Below, piece by piece: positions 11,441-24,109 of a stretch of DNA of 64,000 nucleotides. The notes below the pieces were generated by a model. That model made no database searches, was not told where the DNA came from, and saw only the letters and a program-made list of their open reading frames with translations. Every line of letters starts with the position of its first letter. Position 1 is the stretch's first letter. Source of the stretch: Auanema rhodensis (lineage: Eukaryota; Nematoda; Chromadorea; Rhabditida; Rhabditidae); the NCBI GenBank assembly GCA_964057225.1, contig CAXKVF010000079.1, positions 310,001 through 374,000 of the forward strand. The letters run 5' to 3'. The position numbers were made by a program, and so were the translations under genes.

Positions 11441-14080
11441 AACTCGCTTCACGTGAAAGATAAAGAGATGCGGTTTCCAAAATTAGATTCCCCATGTCCA
11501 TATTAGTCTAAAAACGAATTTTTATTGATATTGGTGCATGGTAACCATGACTTTGAAATTTACGTGAACTTTAGTTTATGCTAATTAAATGTACACGTGG
11601 TGTGCACTTGGTATGTAACTCGCTTCACGTGAAAGATAAAGAGATGCAGTTTTCAAAATTAGATTCCCCATGTCCATATTAGTCTAAAAACAAATTTTTA
11701 TTGATATTGGTTCATGGTAACCATGACTTTGAAATTTACGTGAACTTTAATTTATGCTAATTAAATGTACACGTGATGTGCCCTTGGTATGTAACTCGCT
11801 TCACGTGAAAGATAATGAGATGCGGTTTTCAAAATTAGATTCCCCATGTCCATATTAGTCTAAAAACAAATTTTTATTGATATTGGTTCATGGTAACCAT
11901 GACTTTGAAATTTACGTGAACTTTAATTTATGCTAATTAAATGTACACGTGATGTGCACTTGGTATGTAACTCGCTTCACGTGAAAGATAAAGAGATGCG
12001 GTTTTCAAAATTAGATTCCCCATGTCCATATTAGTCTAAAAACAAATTTTTATTGATATTGGTTCATGGTAACCATGACTTTGAAATTTACGTGAACTTT
12101 AATTTATGCTAATTAAATGTACACGTGATGAACACTTGGTGTGTAACTCGCTTCACGTGAAAGATAAAGAGATGCGGTTTTCAAAATTAGATTCCCCATG
12201 TCCATATTAGTTTAAAAACAAATTTTTATTGATATTGGTGCATGGTAACCATGACTTTGAAATTTACGTGAACTTTAATTTATGCTAATTAAATGTACAC
12301 GTGATGTGCACTTGGTATGTAACTCGCTTCACGTGAAAGATAAAGAGATGCGGTTTTCAAAATTAGATTCCCCATGCCCATATTAGTCTAAAAACAAATT
12401 TTTATTGATATTGGTTCATGGTAACCATGACTTTGAAATTTACGTGAACTTTAATTTATGCTAATTAAATGTACACGTGGTGTGCACTTGGTATGTAACT
12501 CGCTTCACGTGAAAGATAAAGAGATGCGGTTTTCAAAATTAGATTCCCCATGTCCATATTAGTCTAAAAACAAATTTTTATTGATATTGGTGCATGGTAA
12601 CCATGACTTTGAAATTTACGTGAACTTTAATTTATGCTAATTAAATGTACACGTGATGTGCACTTGGTATGTAACTCGCTTCACGTAAAAGATAAAGAGA
12701 TGCGGTTTTCAAAATTATATTCCCCATGTCCATATTAGTTTAAAAACAAATTTTTATTGATATTGGTGCATGGTAACCATGACTTTGAAATTTACGTGAA
12801 CTTTAATTTATGCTAATTGAATGTACACGTGATGTGCACTTGGTATGTAACTCGCTTCACGTGAAAGATAAAGAGATGCGGTTTTCAAAATTTGATTCCC
12901 CATGTCCATATTAGTCTAAAAACAAATTTTTATTGATATTGGTTCATGGTAACCATGACTTTGAAATTTACGTGAACTTTAATTTATGCTAATTAAATGT
13001 ACACGTGATGTGCACTTGGTATGTAACTCGCTTCACGTGAAAGATAAAGAGATGCGGTTTTCAAAATTAGATTCCCCATGTCCATATTAGTTTAAAAACA
13101 AATTTTTATTGATATTGGTGCATGGTAACCATGACTTTGAAATTTACGTGAACTTTAATTTATGCTTATTAAATGTACACGTGATGTGCACTTGGTATGT
13201 AACTCGCTTCACGTAAAAGATAAAGAGATGCGGTTTCCAAAATTAGATTCCCCATGTCCATATTAGTCTAAAAACAAATTTTTATTGATATTGGTTCATG
13301 GTAACCATGTCTTTGAAATTTACGTGAACTTTAATTTATGCTAATTAAATGTACACGTGATGTGCACTTGGTATGTAACTCGCTTCACGTGAAAGATAAA
13401 GAGATGCGGTTTTCAAAATTAGATTCCCCATGTCCATATTAGTTTAAAAACAAATTTTTATTGATATTGGTGCATGGTAACCATGACTTTGAAATTTACG
13501 TGAACTTTAATTCATGCTAATTAAATGTACACGTGATGTGCACTTGGTATGTAACTCGCTTCACGTAAAAGATAAAGAGATGCGGTTTTCAAAATTAGAT
13601 TCCCCATGTCCATATTAGTCTAAAAACAAATTTTTATTGATATTGGTTCATGGTAACCATGTCTTTGAAATTTACGTGAACTTTAATTTATGCTAATTAA
13701 ATGTACACGTGATGTGCACTTGGTATGTAACTCGCTTCACGTGAAAGATAAAGAGATGCGGTTTTCAAAATTAGATTCCCCATGTCCATATTAGTCTAAA
13801 AACAAATTTTTATTGATATTGGTTCATGGTAACCATGACATTGAAATTTACGTGAACTTTAATTCATGCTAATTAATAGTACACGTGATGTGCACTTGTT
13901 ATGTAACTCGCTTCACGTGAAAGATGAAGAGATGCGGTTTTCAAAATTAGATTCCCCATGTCCATATTAGTCTAAAAACAAATTTTTATTGATATTGGTG
14001 CATGGTAACCATGACTTTGAAATTTACGTGAACTTTAATTTATGCTAATTAAATGTACACGTGATGTGCACTTGGTATGT
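11441..14080 (+). repeat. Long composite block, copy 2
   Basis: This is the second copy of 7393-10384 with one monomer fewer in the middle. Private changes include gataatgag near 11814 and the GT to AA monomer ending cttggtgtgt near 12139. Cassette K lies at 13025-13728, followed by the m112 A monomer with attaatagtac and an m22 G monomer. Its matching end runs into the start of block A at 14081-14256. Confidence 0.75.
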
Positions 14081-16192
14081 AACTCGCTTCACGTGAAAGA
14101 TAAAGAGATGCGGTTTTCAAAATTAGATTCCCCATGTCCATATTAGTCTAAAAACAATTTTTTATTGATATTGGTTCATGGTAACCATGACATTGAAATT
14201 TACGTGAACTTTAATTTATGCTAATTAAATGTACACGTGATGTGCCCTTGGTATGTAACTCGCTTCACGTGAAAGATAAAGAGATGCGGTTTTCAAAATT
14301 AGATTCCCCATGTCCATATTAGTCTAAAAACATATTTTTATTGATATTGGTTCATGGTAACCATGACTTTGAAATTTACGTGAACTTTAATTTATGCTAA
14401 TTAAATGTACACGTGATGTGCACTTGGTATGTAATTCGCTTCACGTGAAAGATAAAGAGATGCGGTTTTCAAAATTAGATTCCCCATGTCCATATTAGTC
14501 TAAAAACAAATTTTTATTGATATTGGTTTATGGTAACCATGACTTTGAAATTTACGTGAACTTTAATTTATGCTAATTAAATGTACACGTGATGAACACT
14601 TGGTATGTAACTCGCTTCACGTGAAAGATAAAGAGATGCGGTTTTCAAAATTAGATTCCCCATGTCCATATTAGTTTAAAAACAAATTTTTATTGATATT
14701 GGTGCATGGTAACCATGACTTTGAAATTTACGTGAACTTTAATTTATGCTAATTAAATGTACACGTGATGTGCACTTGGTATGTAACTCGCTTCACGTGA
14801 AAGATAAAGAGATGCGGTTTTCAAAATTAGATTCCCCATGCCCATATTAGTCTAAAAACAAAATTTTATTGATATTGGTTCATGGTAACCATGACTTTGA
14901 AATTTACGTGAACTTTAATTTATGCTAATTAAATGTACACGTGGTGTGCACTTGGTATGTAACTCGCTTCACGTGAAAGATAAAGAGATGCGGTTTTCAA
15001 AATTAGATTCCCCATGTCCATATTAGTCTAAAAACAAATTTTTATTGATATTGGTTCATGGTAACCATGACTTTGAAATTTACGTGAACTTTAATTTATG
15101 CTAATTAAATGTACACGTGATGTGCACTTGGTATGTAACTCGCTTCACGTGAAAGATAAAGAGATGCGGTTTTCAAAATTAGATTCCCCATGTCCATATT
15201 AGTCTAAAAACAAATTTTTATTGATATTGGTTCATGGTAACCATGTCTTTGAAATTTACGTGAACTTTAATTTATGCTAATTAAATGTACACGTGATGTG
15301 CACTTGGTATGTAACTCGCTTCACGTGAAAGATAAAAAGATGCGGTTTTCAAAATTAGATTCCCCATGTCCATATTAGTCTAAAAACAAATTTTTATTGA
15401 TATTGGTGCATGGTAACCATGACTTTGAAATTTACGTGAACTTTAATTTATGCTAATTAAATGTACACGTGATGTGCACTTGGTATGTAACTCGCTTCAC
15501 GTGAAAGATAAAGAGATGCGGTTTTCAAAATTAGATTCCCCATGTCCATATTAGTCTAAAAACAAATTTTTATTGATATTGGTTCATGGTAACCATGACT
15601 TTGAAATTTACGTGAACTTTAATTTATGCTAATTAAATGTACACGTGATGTGCACTTGGTATGTAACTCGCTTCACGTGAAAGATAAAGAGATGCGGTTT
15701 CCAAAATTAGATTCCCCATGTCCATATTAGTCTAAAAACGAATTTTTATTGATATTAGTGCATGGTAACCATGACTTTGAAATTTACGTGAACTTTAGTT
15801 TATGCTAATTAAATGTACACGTGGTGTGCACTTGGTATGTAACTCGCTTCACGTGAAAGATAAAGAGATGCAGTTTTCAAAATTAGATTCCCCATGTCCA
15901 TATTAGTCTAAAAACAAATTTTTATTGATATTGGTTCATGGTAACCATGACTTTGAAATTTACGTGAACTTTAATTTATGCTAATTAAATGTACACGTGA
16001 TGTGCCCTTGGTATGTAACTCGCTTCACGTGAAAGATAAAGAGATGCGGTTTTCAAAATTAGATTCCCCTTGTCCATATTAGTTTGAAAACAAATTTTTA
16101 TTGATATTGGTGCATGGTAACCATGACTTTGAAATTTACGTGAACTTTAATTTATGCTAATTAAATGTACACGTGATGTGCACTTGGTATGT
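14081..16192 (+). repeat. Block A, copy 1: 12 monomers (2,112 bp)
   Basis: Order of markers: caatttttt with m112 A and m166 C; catattttt; m4 T (aattcgc) just after with ggtttatgg and tgaacac; m68 T / m96 G; catgccc with aaaatttta and m160 G; standard; m110 T; aaaaagatg with m96 G; standard; Q-type; m32 A with m166 C; cccttgtcc with agtttga. It is followed directly by an apparently identical copy. Confidence 0.88.
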
Positions 16193-18304
16193 AACTCGCT
16201 TCACGTGAAAGATAAAGAGATGCGGTTTTCAAAATTAGATTCCCCATGTCCATATTAGTCTAAAAACAATTTTTTATTGATATTGGTTCATGGTAACCAT
16301 GACATTGAAATTTACGTGAACTTTAATTTATGCTAATTAAATGTACACGTGATGTGCCCTTGGTATGTAACTCGCTTCACGTGAAAGATAAAGAGATGCG
16401 GTTTTCAAAATTAGATTCCCCATGTCCATATTAGTCTAAAAACATATTTTTATTGATATTGGTTCATGGTAACCATGACTTTGAAATTTACGTGAACTTT
16501 AATTTATGCTAATTAAATGTACACGTGATGTGCACTTGGTATGTAATTCGCTTCACGTGAAAGATAAAGAGATGCGGTTTTCAAAATTAGATTCCCCATG
16601 TCCATATTAGTCTAAAAACAAATTTTTATTGATATTGGTTTATGGTAACCATGACTTTGAAATTTACGTGAACTTTAATTTATGCTAATTAAATGTACAC
16701 GTGATGAACACTTGGTATGTAACTCGCTTCACGTGAAAGATAAAGAGATGCGGTTTTCAAAATTAGATTCCCCATGTCCATATTAGTTTAAAAACAAATT
16801 TTTATTGATATTGGTGCATGGTAACCATGACTTTGAAATTTACGTGAACTTTAATTTATGCTAATTAAATGTACACGTGATGTGCACTTGGTATGTAACT
16901 CGCTTCACGTGAAAGATAAAGAGATGCGGTTTTCAAAATTAGATTCCCCATGCCCATATTAGTCTAAAAACAAAATTTTATTGATATTGGTTCATGGTAA
17001 CCATGACTTTGAAATTTACGTGAACTTTAATTTATGCTAATTAAATGTACACGTGGTGTGCACTTGGTATGTAACTCGCTTCACGTGAAAGATAAAGAGA
17101 TGCGGTTTTCAAAATTAGATTCCCCATGTCCATATTAGTCTAAAAACAAATTTTTATTGATATTGGTTCATGGTAACCATGACTTTGAAATTTACGTGAA
17201 CTTTAATTTATGCTAATTAAATGTACACGTGATGTGCACTTGGTATGTAACTCGCTTCACGTGAAAGATAAAGAGATGCGGTTTTCAAAATTAGATTCCC
17301 CATGTCCATATTAGTCTAAAAACAAATTTTTATTGATATTGGTTCATGGTAACCATGTCTTTGAAATTTACGTGAACTTTAATTTATGCTAATTAAATGT
17401 ACACGTGATGTGCACTTGGTATGTAACTCGCTTCACGTGAAAGATAAAAAGATGCGGTTTTCAAAATTAGATTCCCCATGTCCATATTAGTCTAAAAACA
17501 AATTTTTATTGATATTGGTGCATGGTAACCATGACTTTGAAATTTACGTGAACTTTAATTTATGCTAATTAAATGTACACGTGATGTGCACTTGGTATGT
17601 AACTCGCTTCACGTGAAAGATAAAGAGATGCGGTTTTCAAAATTAGATTCCCCATGTCCATATTAGTCTAAAAACAAATTTTTATTGATATTGGTTCATG
17701 GTAACCATGACTTTGAAATTTACGTGAACTTTAATTTATGCTAATTAAATGTACACGTGATGTGCACTTGGTATGTAACTCGCTTCACGTGAAAGATAAA
17801 GAGATGCGGTTTCCAAAATTAGATTCCCCATGTCCATATTAGTCTAAAAACGAATTTTTATTGATATTAGTGCATGGTAACCATGACTTTGAAATTTACG
17901 TGAACTTTAGTTTATGCTAATTAAATGTACACGTGGTGTGCACTTGGTATGTAACTCGCTTCACGTGAAAGATAAAGAGATGCAGTTTTCAAAATTAGAT
18001 TCCCCATGTCCATATTAGTCTAAAAACAAATTTTTATTGATATTGGTTCATGGTAACCATGACTTTGAAATTTACGTGAACTTTAATTTATGCTAATTAA
18101 ATGTACACGTGATGTGCCCTTGGTATGTAACTCGCTTCACGTGAAAGATAAAGAGATGCGGTTTTCAAAATTAGATTCCCCTTGTCCATATTAGTTTGAA
18201 AACAAATTTTTATTGATATTGGTGCATGGTAACCATGACTTTGAAATTTACGTGAACTTTAATTTATGCTAATTAAATGTACACGTGATGTGCACTTGGT
18301 ATGT
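16193..18304 (+). repeat. Block A, copy 2: tandem duplicate of 14081-16192
   Basis: Every rare marker of copy 1 recurs exactly 2,112 bp later: catattt at 16443, aattcgc near 16546, ggtttatgg near 16638, tgaacac near 16705, catgccc near 16950, aaaaagatg near 17446 and cccttgtcc near 18180. I found no difference between the copies on reading both. Such identity points to a recent tandem duplication of the whole 12-mer, or to an assembly duplication. Confidence 0.88.
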
Positions 18305-20943
18305 AACTCGCTTCACGTGAGAGATAAAGAGATGCGGTTTTCAAAATTTGATTCCCCATGTCCATATTAGTCTAAAAACAAATTTTTATTGATATTGGTT
18401 CATGGTAACCATGACTTTGAAATTTACGTGAACTTTAATTTATGCTAATTAAATGTACACGTGATGTGCACTTGGTATGTAACTCGCTTCACGTGAAAGA
18501 TAAAGAGATGCGGTTTTCAAAATTAGATTCCCCATGTCCATATTAGTTTAAAAACAAATTTATATTGATATTGGTGCATGGTAACCATGACTTTGAAATT
18601 TACGTGAACTTTAATTTATGCTAATTAAATGTACACGTGATGTGCACTTGGTATGTAACTCGCTTCACGTGAAAGATAAAGAGATGCGGTTTCCAAAATT
18701 AGATTCCCCATGTCCATATTAGTCTAAAAACAAATTTTTATTGATATTGGTTTATGGTAACCATGACTTTGAAATTTACGTGAACTTTAGTTTATGCTAA
18801 TTAAATGTACACGTGGTGTGCACTTGGTATGTAACTCGCTTCACGTGAAAGATAAAGAGATGCGGTTTTCAAAATTAGATTCCCCATGTCCATATTAGTC
18901 TAAAAACGAATTTTTATTGATATTGGTGCATGGTAACCATGACTTTGAAATTTACGTGAACTTTAGTTTATGCTAATTAAATGTACACGTGGTGTGCACT
19001 TGGTATGTAACTCGCTTCACGTGAAAGATAAAGAGATGCGGTTTTCAAAATTAGATTCCCCATGTCCATATTAGTCTAAAAACAAATTTTTATTGATATT
19101 GGTTCATGGTAACCATGACTTTGAAATTTACGTGAACTTTAATTTATGCTAATTAAATGTACACGTGATGTGCACTTGGTATGTAACTCGCTTCACGTGA
19201 AAGATAAAGAGATGCGGTTTTCAAAATTAGATTCCCCATGTCCATATTAGTCTAAAAACAAATTTTTATTGATATTGGTGCATGGTAACCATGACTTTGA
19301 AATTTACGTGAACTTTAATTTATGCTAATTAAATGTACACGTGATGTGCACTTGGTATGTAACTCGCTTCACGTGAAAGATAAAGAGATGCGGTTTTCAA
19401 AATTAGATTCCTTATGTCCATATTGGTCCAAAAACAAATTTTTATTGATATTGGTTCATGGTAACCATGACTTTGAAATTTACGTGAACTTTAATTTATG
19501 CTAATTAAATGTACACGTGATGTGCACTTGGTATGTAACTCGCTTCACGTGAAAGATAAAGAGATGCGGTTTTCAAAATTAGATTCCCCATGTCCATATT
19601 AGTCTAAAAACAAATTTTTATTGATATTGGTTCATGGTAACCATGTCTTTGAAATTTACGTGAACTTTAATTTATGCTAATTAAATGTACACGTGATGTG
19701 CACTTGGTATGTAACTCGCTTCACGTGAAAGATAAAGAGATGAGGTTTTCACAATTAGATTCCCCATGTCCATATTAGTCTAAAAACAAATTTTTATTGA
19801 TATTGGTGCATGGTAACCATGACTTTGAAATTTACGTGAACTTTAATTTATGCTAATTAAATGTACACGTGATGTGCACTTGGTATGTAACTCGCTTCAC
19901 GTGAAAGATAAAGAGATGCGGTTTACAAAATTAGATTCCCCATGTCCATATTAGTCTAAAAACAAATTTTTATTGATATTGGTTCATGGTAACCATGACT
20001 TTGAAATTTACGTGAACTTTAATTTATGCTGATTAAATGTACACGTGATGTGCACTTGGTATGTAACTCGCTTCACGTGAAAGATAAAGAGATGCGGTTT
20101 TCAAAATTAGATTCCCCATGTCCATATTAGTCTAAAAACAACTTTTTATTGATATTGGTGCATGGTAACCTTGACTTTGAAATTTACGTGAACTTTAATT
20201 CATGCTAATTAAATGTACACGTGTTGTGCACTTGGTATGTAACTCGCTTCACGTGAAAGATAAAGAGATGCGGTTTTCAAAATTAGATTCCCCATGTCCA
20301 TATTAGTCTAAACACAAATTTTTATTGATATTGGTTCATGGTAACCATGACTTTGAAATTTACGTGAACTTTAATTTATGCTAATTAAATGTACACGTGA
20401 TGTGCACTTGGTATGTAACTCGCTTCACGTGAAAGATAAAGAGATGCGGTTTTCAAAATTAGATTCCCCATGTCCATATTAGTCTAAAAACAAATTGTTA
20501 TTGATATTGGTGCATGGTAACCATGACTTTGAAATTTACGTGAACTTTAATTCATGCTAATTAAATGTACACGTGATGTGCACTTGGTATGTAACTCGCT
20601 TCACGTAAAAGATAAAGAGATGCGGTTTTCAAAATTAGATTCCCCATGTCCATATTAGTCTAAAAACAAATTTTATTGATATTGGTGCATGGTAACCATG
20701 ACTTTGAAATTTACGTGAACTTTAATTTATGCTAATTAAATGTACACGTGATGTGCACTTGGTATGTAACTCGCTTCACGTGAAAGATAAAGAGATGCGG
20801 TTTTCAAAATTAGATTCCCCATGTCCATATTAGTCTAAAAACAACTTTTTATTGATATTGGTTCATGGTAACCATGACATTGAAATTTACGTGAACTTTA
20901 ATTTATGCTAATTAAATGTACACGTGATGTGCACTTGGTATGT
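18305..20943 (+). repeat. Block B, copy 1, leading into a partial 10-monomer repeat
   Basis: Markers in order: gagagataaag with m45 T; aaatttatatt; m37 C with ggtttatgg, m134 G and m160 G; m76 G; standard; m96 G; ccttatg with ccaaaaac; m110 T; gatgagg; gtttaca with m143 G; m78 C with accttg and gtgttg; aaacacaaa; gttattg. Then comes an m15 A monomer with a 1-base deletion (20593-20767) and an m78 C / m112 A monomer. The ccttatg monomer here also has tattgg, which removes a stop and creates a chance open frame at 19322-19504. Confidence 0.75.
20671..20674. other. T5 to T4 contraction (175-bp monomer)
   Basis: The usual aaattttt run at m76-83 is aaatttt here, which shifts all later monomer starts by one base. 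The same contraction occurs at 22254-22257, 26300-26303 and 33691-33694. Confidence 0.9.
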
Positions 20944-21119
20944 AACTCGCTTCACGTGAAAGATAAAGAGATGCGGTTTTCAAAATTAGATTCCCCATGG
21001 CCATATTAGTCTAAAAACAAATTTTTATTGATATTGGTGCATGGTAACCATGACTTTGAAATTTACGTGAACTTTAATTTATGCTAATTAAATGTACACG
21101 TGATGTGCACTTGGTATGT

Positions 21120-22175
21120 AACTCGCTTCACGTGAAAGATAAAGAGATGCGGTTTTCAAAATTAGATTCCTTATGTCCATATTAGTCCAAAAACAAATTT
21201 TTATTGATATTGGTTCATGGTAACCATGACTTTGAAATTTACGTGAACTTTAATTTATGCTAATTAAATGTACACGTGATGTGCACTTGGTATGTAACTC
21301 GCTTCACGTGAAAGATAAAGAGATGCGGTTTTCAAAATTAGATTCCCCATGTCCATATTAGTCTAAAAACAAATTTTTATTGATATTGGTTCATGGTAAC
21401 CATGTCTTTGAAATTTACGTGAACTTTAATTTATGCTAATTAAATGTACACGTGATGTGCACTTGGTATGTAACTCGCTTCACGTGAAAGATAAAGAGAT
21501 GAGGTTTTCAAAATTAGATTCCCCATGTCCATATTAGTCTAAAAACAAATTTTTATTGATATTGGTGCATGGTAACCATGACTTTGAAATTTACGTGAAC
21601 TTTAATTTATGCTAATTAAATGTACACGTGATGTGCACTTGGTATGTAACTCGCTTCACGTGAAAGATAAAGAGATGCGGTTTACAAAATTAGATTCCCC
21701 ATGTCCATATTAGTCTAAAAACAAATTTTTATTGATATTGGTTCATGGTAACCATGACTTTGAAATTTACGTGAACTTTAATTTATGCTGATTAAATGTA
21801 CACGTGATGTGCACTTGGTATGTAACTCGCTTCACGTGAAAGATAAAGAGATGCGGTTTTCAAAATTAGATTCCCCATGTCCATATTAGTCTAAAAACAA
21901 CTTTTTATTGATATTGGTGCATGGTAACCTTGACTTTGAAATTTACGTGAACTTTAATTCATGCTAATTAAATGTACACGTGTTGTGCACTTGGTATGTA
22001 ACTCGCTTCACGTGAAAGATAAAGAGATGCGGTTTTCAAAATTAGATTCCCCATGTCCATATTAGTCTAAACACAAATTTTTATTGATATTGGTTCATGG
22101 TAACCATGACTTTGAAATTTACGTGAACTTTAATTTATGCTAATTAAATGTACACGTGATGTGCACTTGGTATGT
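21120..22175 (+). repeat. Six-monomer repeat of 19361-20416
   Basis: The ordered series ccttatg/ccaaaaac, m110 T, gatgagg, gtttaca with m143 G, accttg with gtgttg, and aaacacaaa recurs 1,759 bp after its first occurrence. That is ten monomers minus the 1-base deletion between them. Only small differences are visible (tattag versus tattgg; caaaatt versus cacaatt in the gagg monomer). Confidence 0.8.
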
Positions 22176-22350
22176 AACTCGCTTCACGTGAAAGATAAAG
22201 AGATGCGGTTTTCAAAATTAGATTCCCCATGTCCATATTAGTCTAAAAACAAATTTTATTGATATTGGTGCATGGTAACCATGACTTTGAAATTTACGTG
22301 AACTTTAATTTATGCTGATTAAATGTACACGTGATGTGCACTTGGTATGT

Positions 22351-24109
22351 AACTCGCTTCACGTGAAAGATAAAGAGATGCGGTTTTCAAAATTAGATTC
22401 CCCATGTCCATATTAGTCTAAAAACAACTTTTTATTGATATTGGTTCATGGTAACCATGACATTGAAATTTACGTGAACTTTAATTTATGCTAATTAAAT
22501 GTACACGTGATGTGCCCTTGGTATGTAACTCGCTTCACGTGAAAGATAAAGAGATGCGGTTTTCAAAATTAGATTCCCCATGTCCATATTAGTCTAAAAA
22601 CAAATTTTTATTGATATTGGTTCATGGTAACCATGACTTTGAAATTTACGTGAACTTTAATTTATGCTAATTAAATGTACACGTGATGTGCACTTGGTAT
22701 GTAATTCGCTTCACGTGAAAGATAAAGAGATGCGGTTTTCAAAATTAGATTCCCCATGTCCATATTAGTCTAAAAACAAATTTTTATTGATATTGGTTCA
22801 TGGTAACCATGACTTTGAAATTTACGTGAACTTTAATTTATGCTAATTAAATGTACACGTGATGAACACTTGGTATGTAACTCGCTTCACGTGAAAGATA
22901 AAGAGATGCGGTTTTCAAAATTAGATTCCCCATGTCCATATTAGTTTAAAAACAAATTTTTATTGATATTGGTGCATGGTAACCATGACTTTGAAATTTA
23001 CGTGAACTTTAATTTATGCTAATTAAATGTACACGTGATGTGCACTTGGTATGTAACTCGCTTCACGTGAAAGATAAAGAGATGCGGTTTTCAAAATTAG
23101 ATTCCCCATGCCCATATTAGTCTAAAAACAAAATTTTATTGATATTGGTTCATGGTAACCATGACTTTGAAATTTACGTGAACTTTAATTTATGCTAATT
23201 AAATGTACACGTGATGTGCACTTGGTATGTAACTCGCTTCACGTGAAAGATAAAGAGATGCGGTTTTCAAAATTAGATTCCCCATGTCCATATTAGTCTA
23301 AAAACAAATTTTTATTGATATTGGTTCATGGTAACCATGTCTTTGAAATTTACGTGAACTTTAATTTATGCTAATTAAATGTACACGTGATGTGCACTTG
23401 GTATGTAACTCGCTTCACGTGAAAGATAAAGAGATGCGGTTTTCAAAATTAGATTCCCCATGTCCATATTAGTCTAAAAACAAATTTTTATTGATATTGG
23501 TGCATGGTAACCATGACTTTGAAATTTACGTGAACTTTAATTTATGCTAATTAAATGTACACGTGATGTGCACTTGGTATGTAACTCGCTTCACGTGAAA
23601 GATAAAGAGATGCGGTTTTCAAAATTAGATTCCCCATGTCCATATTAGTCTAAAAACAAATTTTTATTGATATTGGTTCATGGTAACCATGACTTTGAAA
23701 TTTACGTGAACTTTAATTTATGCTAATTAAATGTACACGTGATGTGCACTTGGTATGTAACTCGCTTCACGTGAAAGATAAAGAGATGCGGTTTTCAAAA
23801 TTAAATTCCCCATGTCCATATTAGTCTAAAAACAAATTTTTATTGATATTGGTTCATGGTAACCATGACTTTGAAATTTACGTGAACTTTAATTTATGCT
23901 AATTAAATGTACACGTGATGTGCCCTTGGTATGTAACTCGCTTCACGTGAAAGATAAAGAGAGCGGTTTTCAAAATTAGATTCCCCTTGTCCATATTAGT
24001 TTGAAAACAAATTTTTATTGATATTGGTGCATGGTAACCATGACTTTGAAATTTACGTGAACTTTAATTTATGCTAATTAAATGTACACGTGATGTGCAC
24101 TTGGTATGT
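22351..24109 (+). repeat. Block A, copy 3: shortened to ten monomers
   Basis: The same marker order as block A runs from the m112 A / m166 C monomer through aattcgc, tgaacac, catgccc with aaaatttta, m110 T and m96 G to cccttgtcc with agtttga. The standard monomer after catgccc is missing. The Q-type and m32 A monomers are replaced by one m46 A monomer with m166 C. A private 1-base deletion (gagagcgg) lies near 23961. It leads straight into block B copy 2, as A leads into B at 18305. Confidence 0.75.
23958..23966. other. Single-base deletion, gagatgcgg to gagagcgg
   Basis: The T at m29 is missing, making a 175-bp monomer. I see it nowhere else in the window, so it looks like a recent private event. 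Confidence 0.85.

Noticed and set aside
14081-18304. Assembly duplication as the explanation for the identical 12-mers
   Set aside because: It cannot be excluded from sequence alone. I did not adopt it because related, altered copies of the same block occur elsewhere in the window, which shows that real block duplication takes place in this array.
19322-19504. 60-codon open frame
   Set aside because: It has the same origin, with TAG changed to TGG at 19425. There is no independent coding signal, and the sequence is the ordinary monomer.
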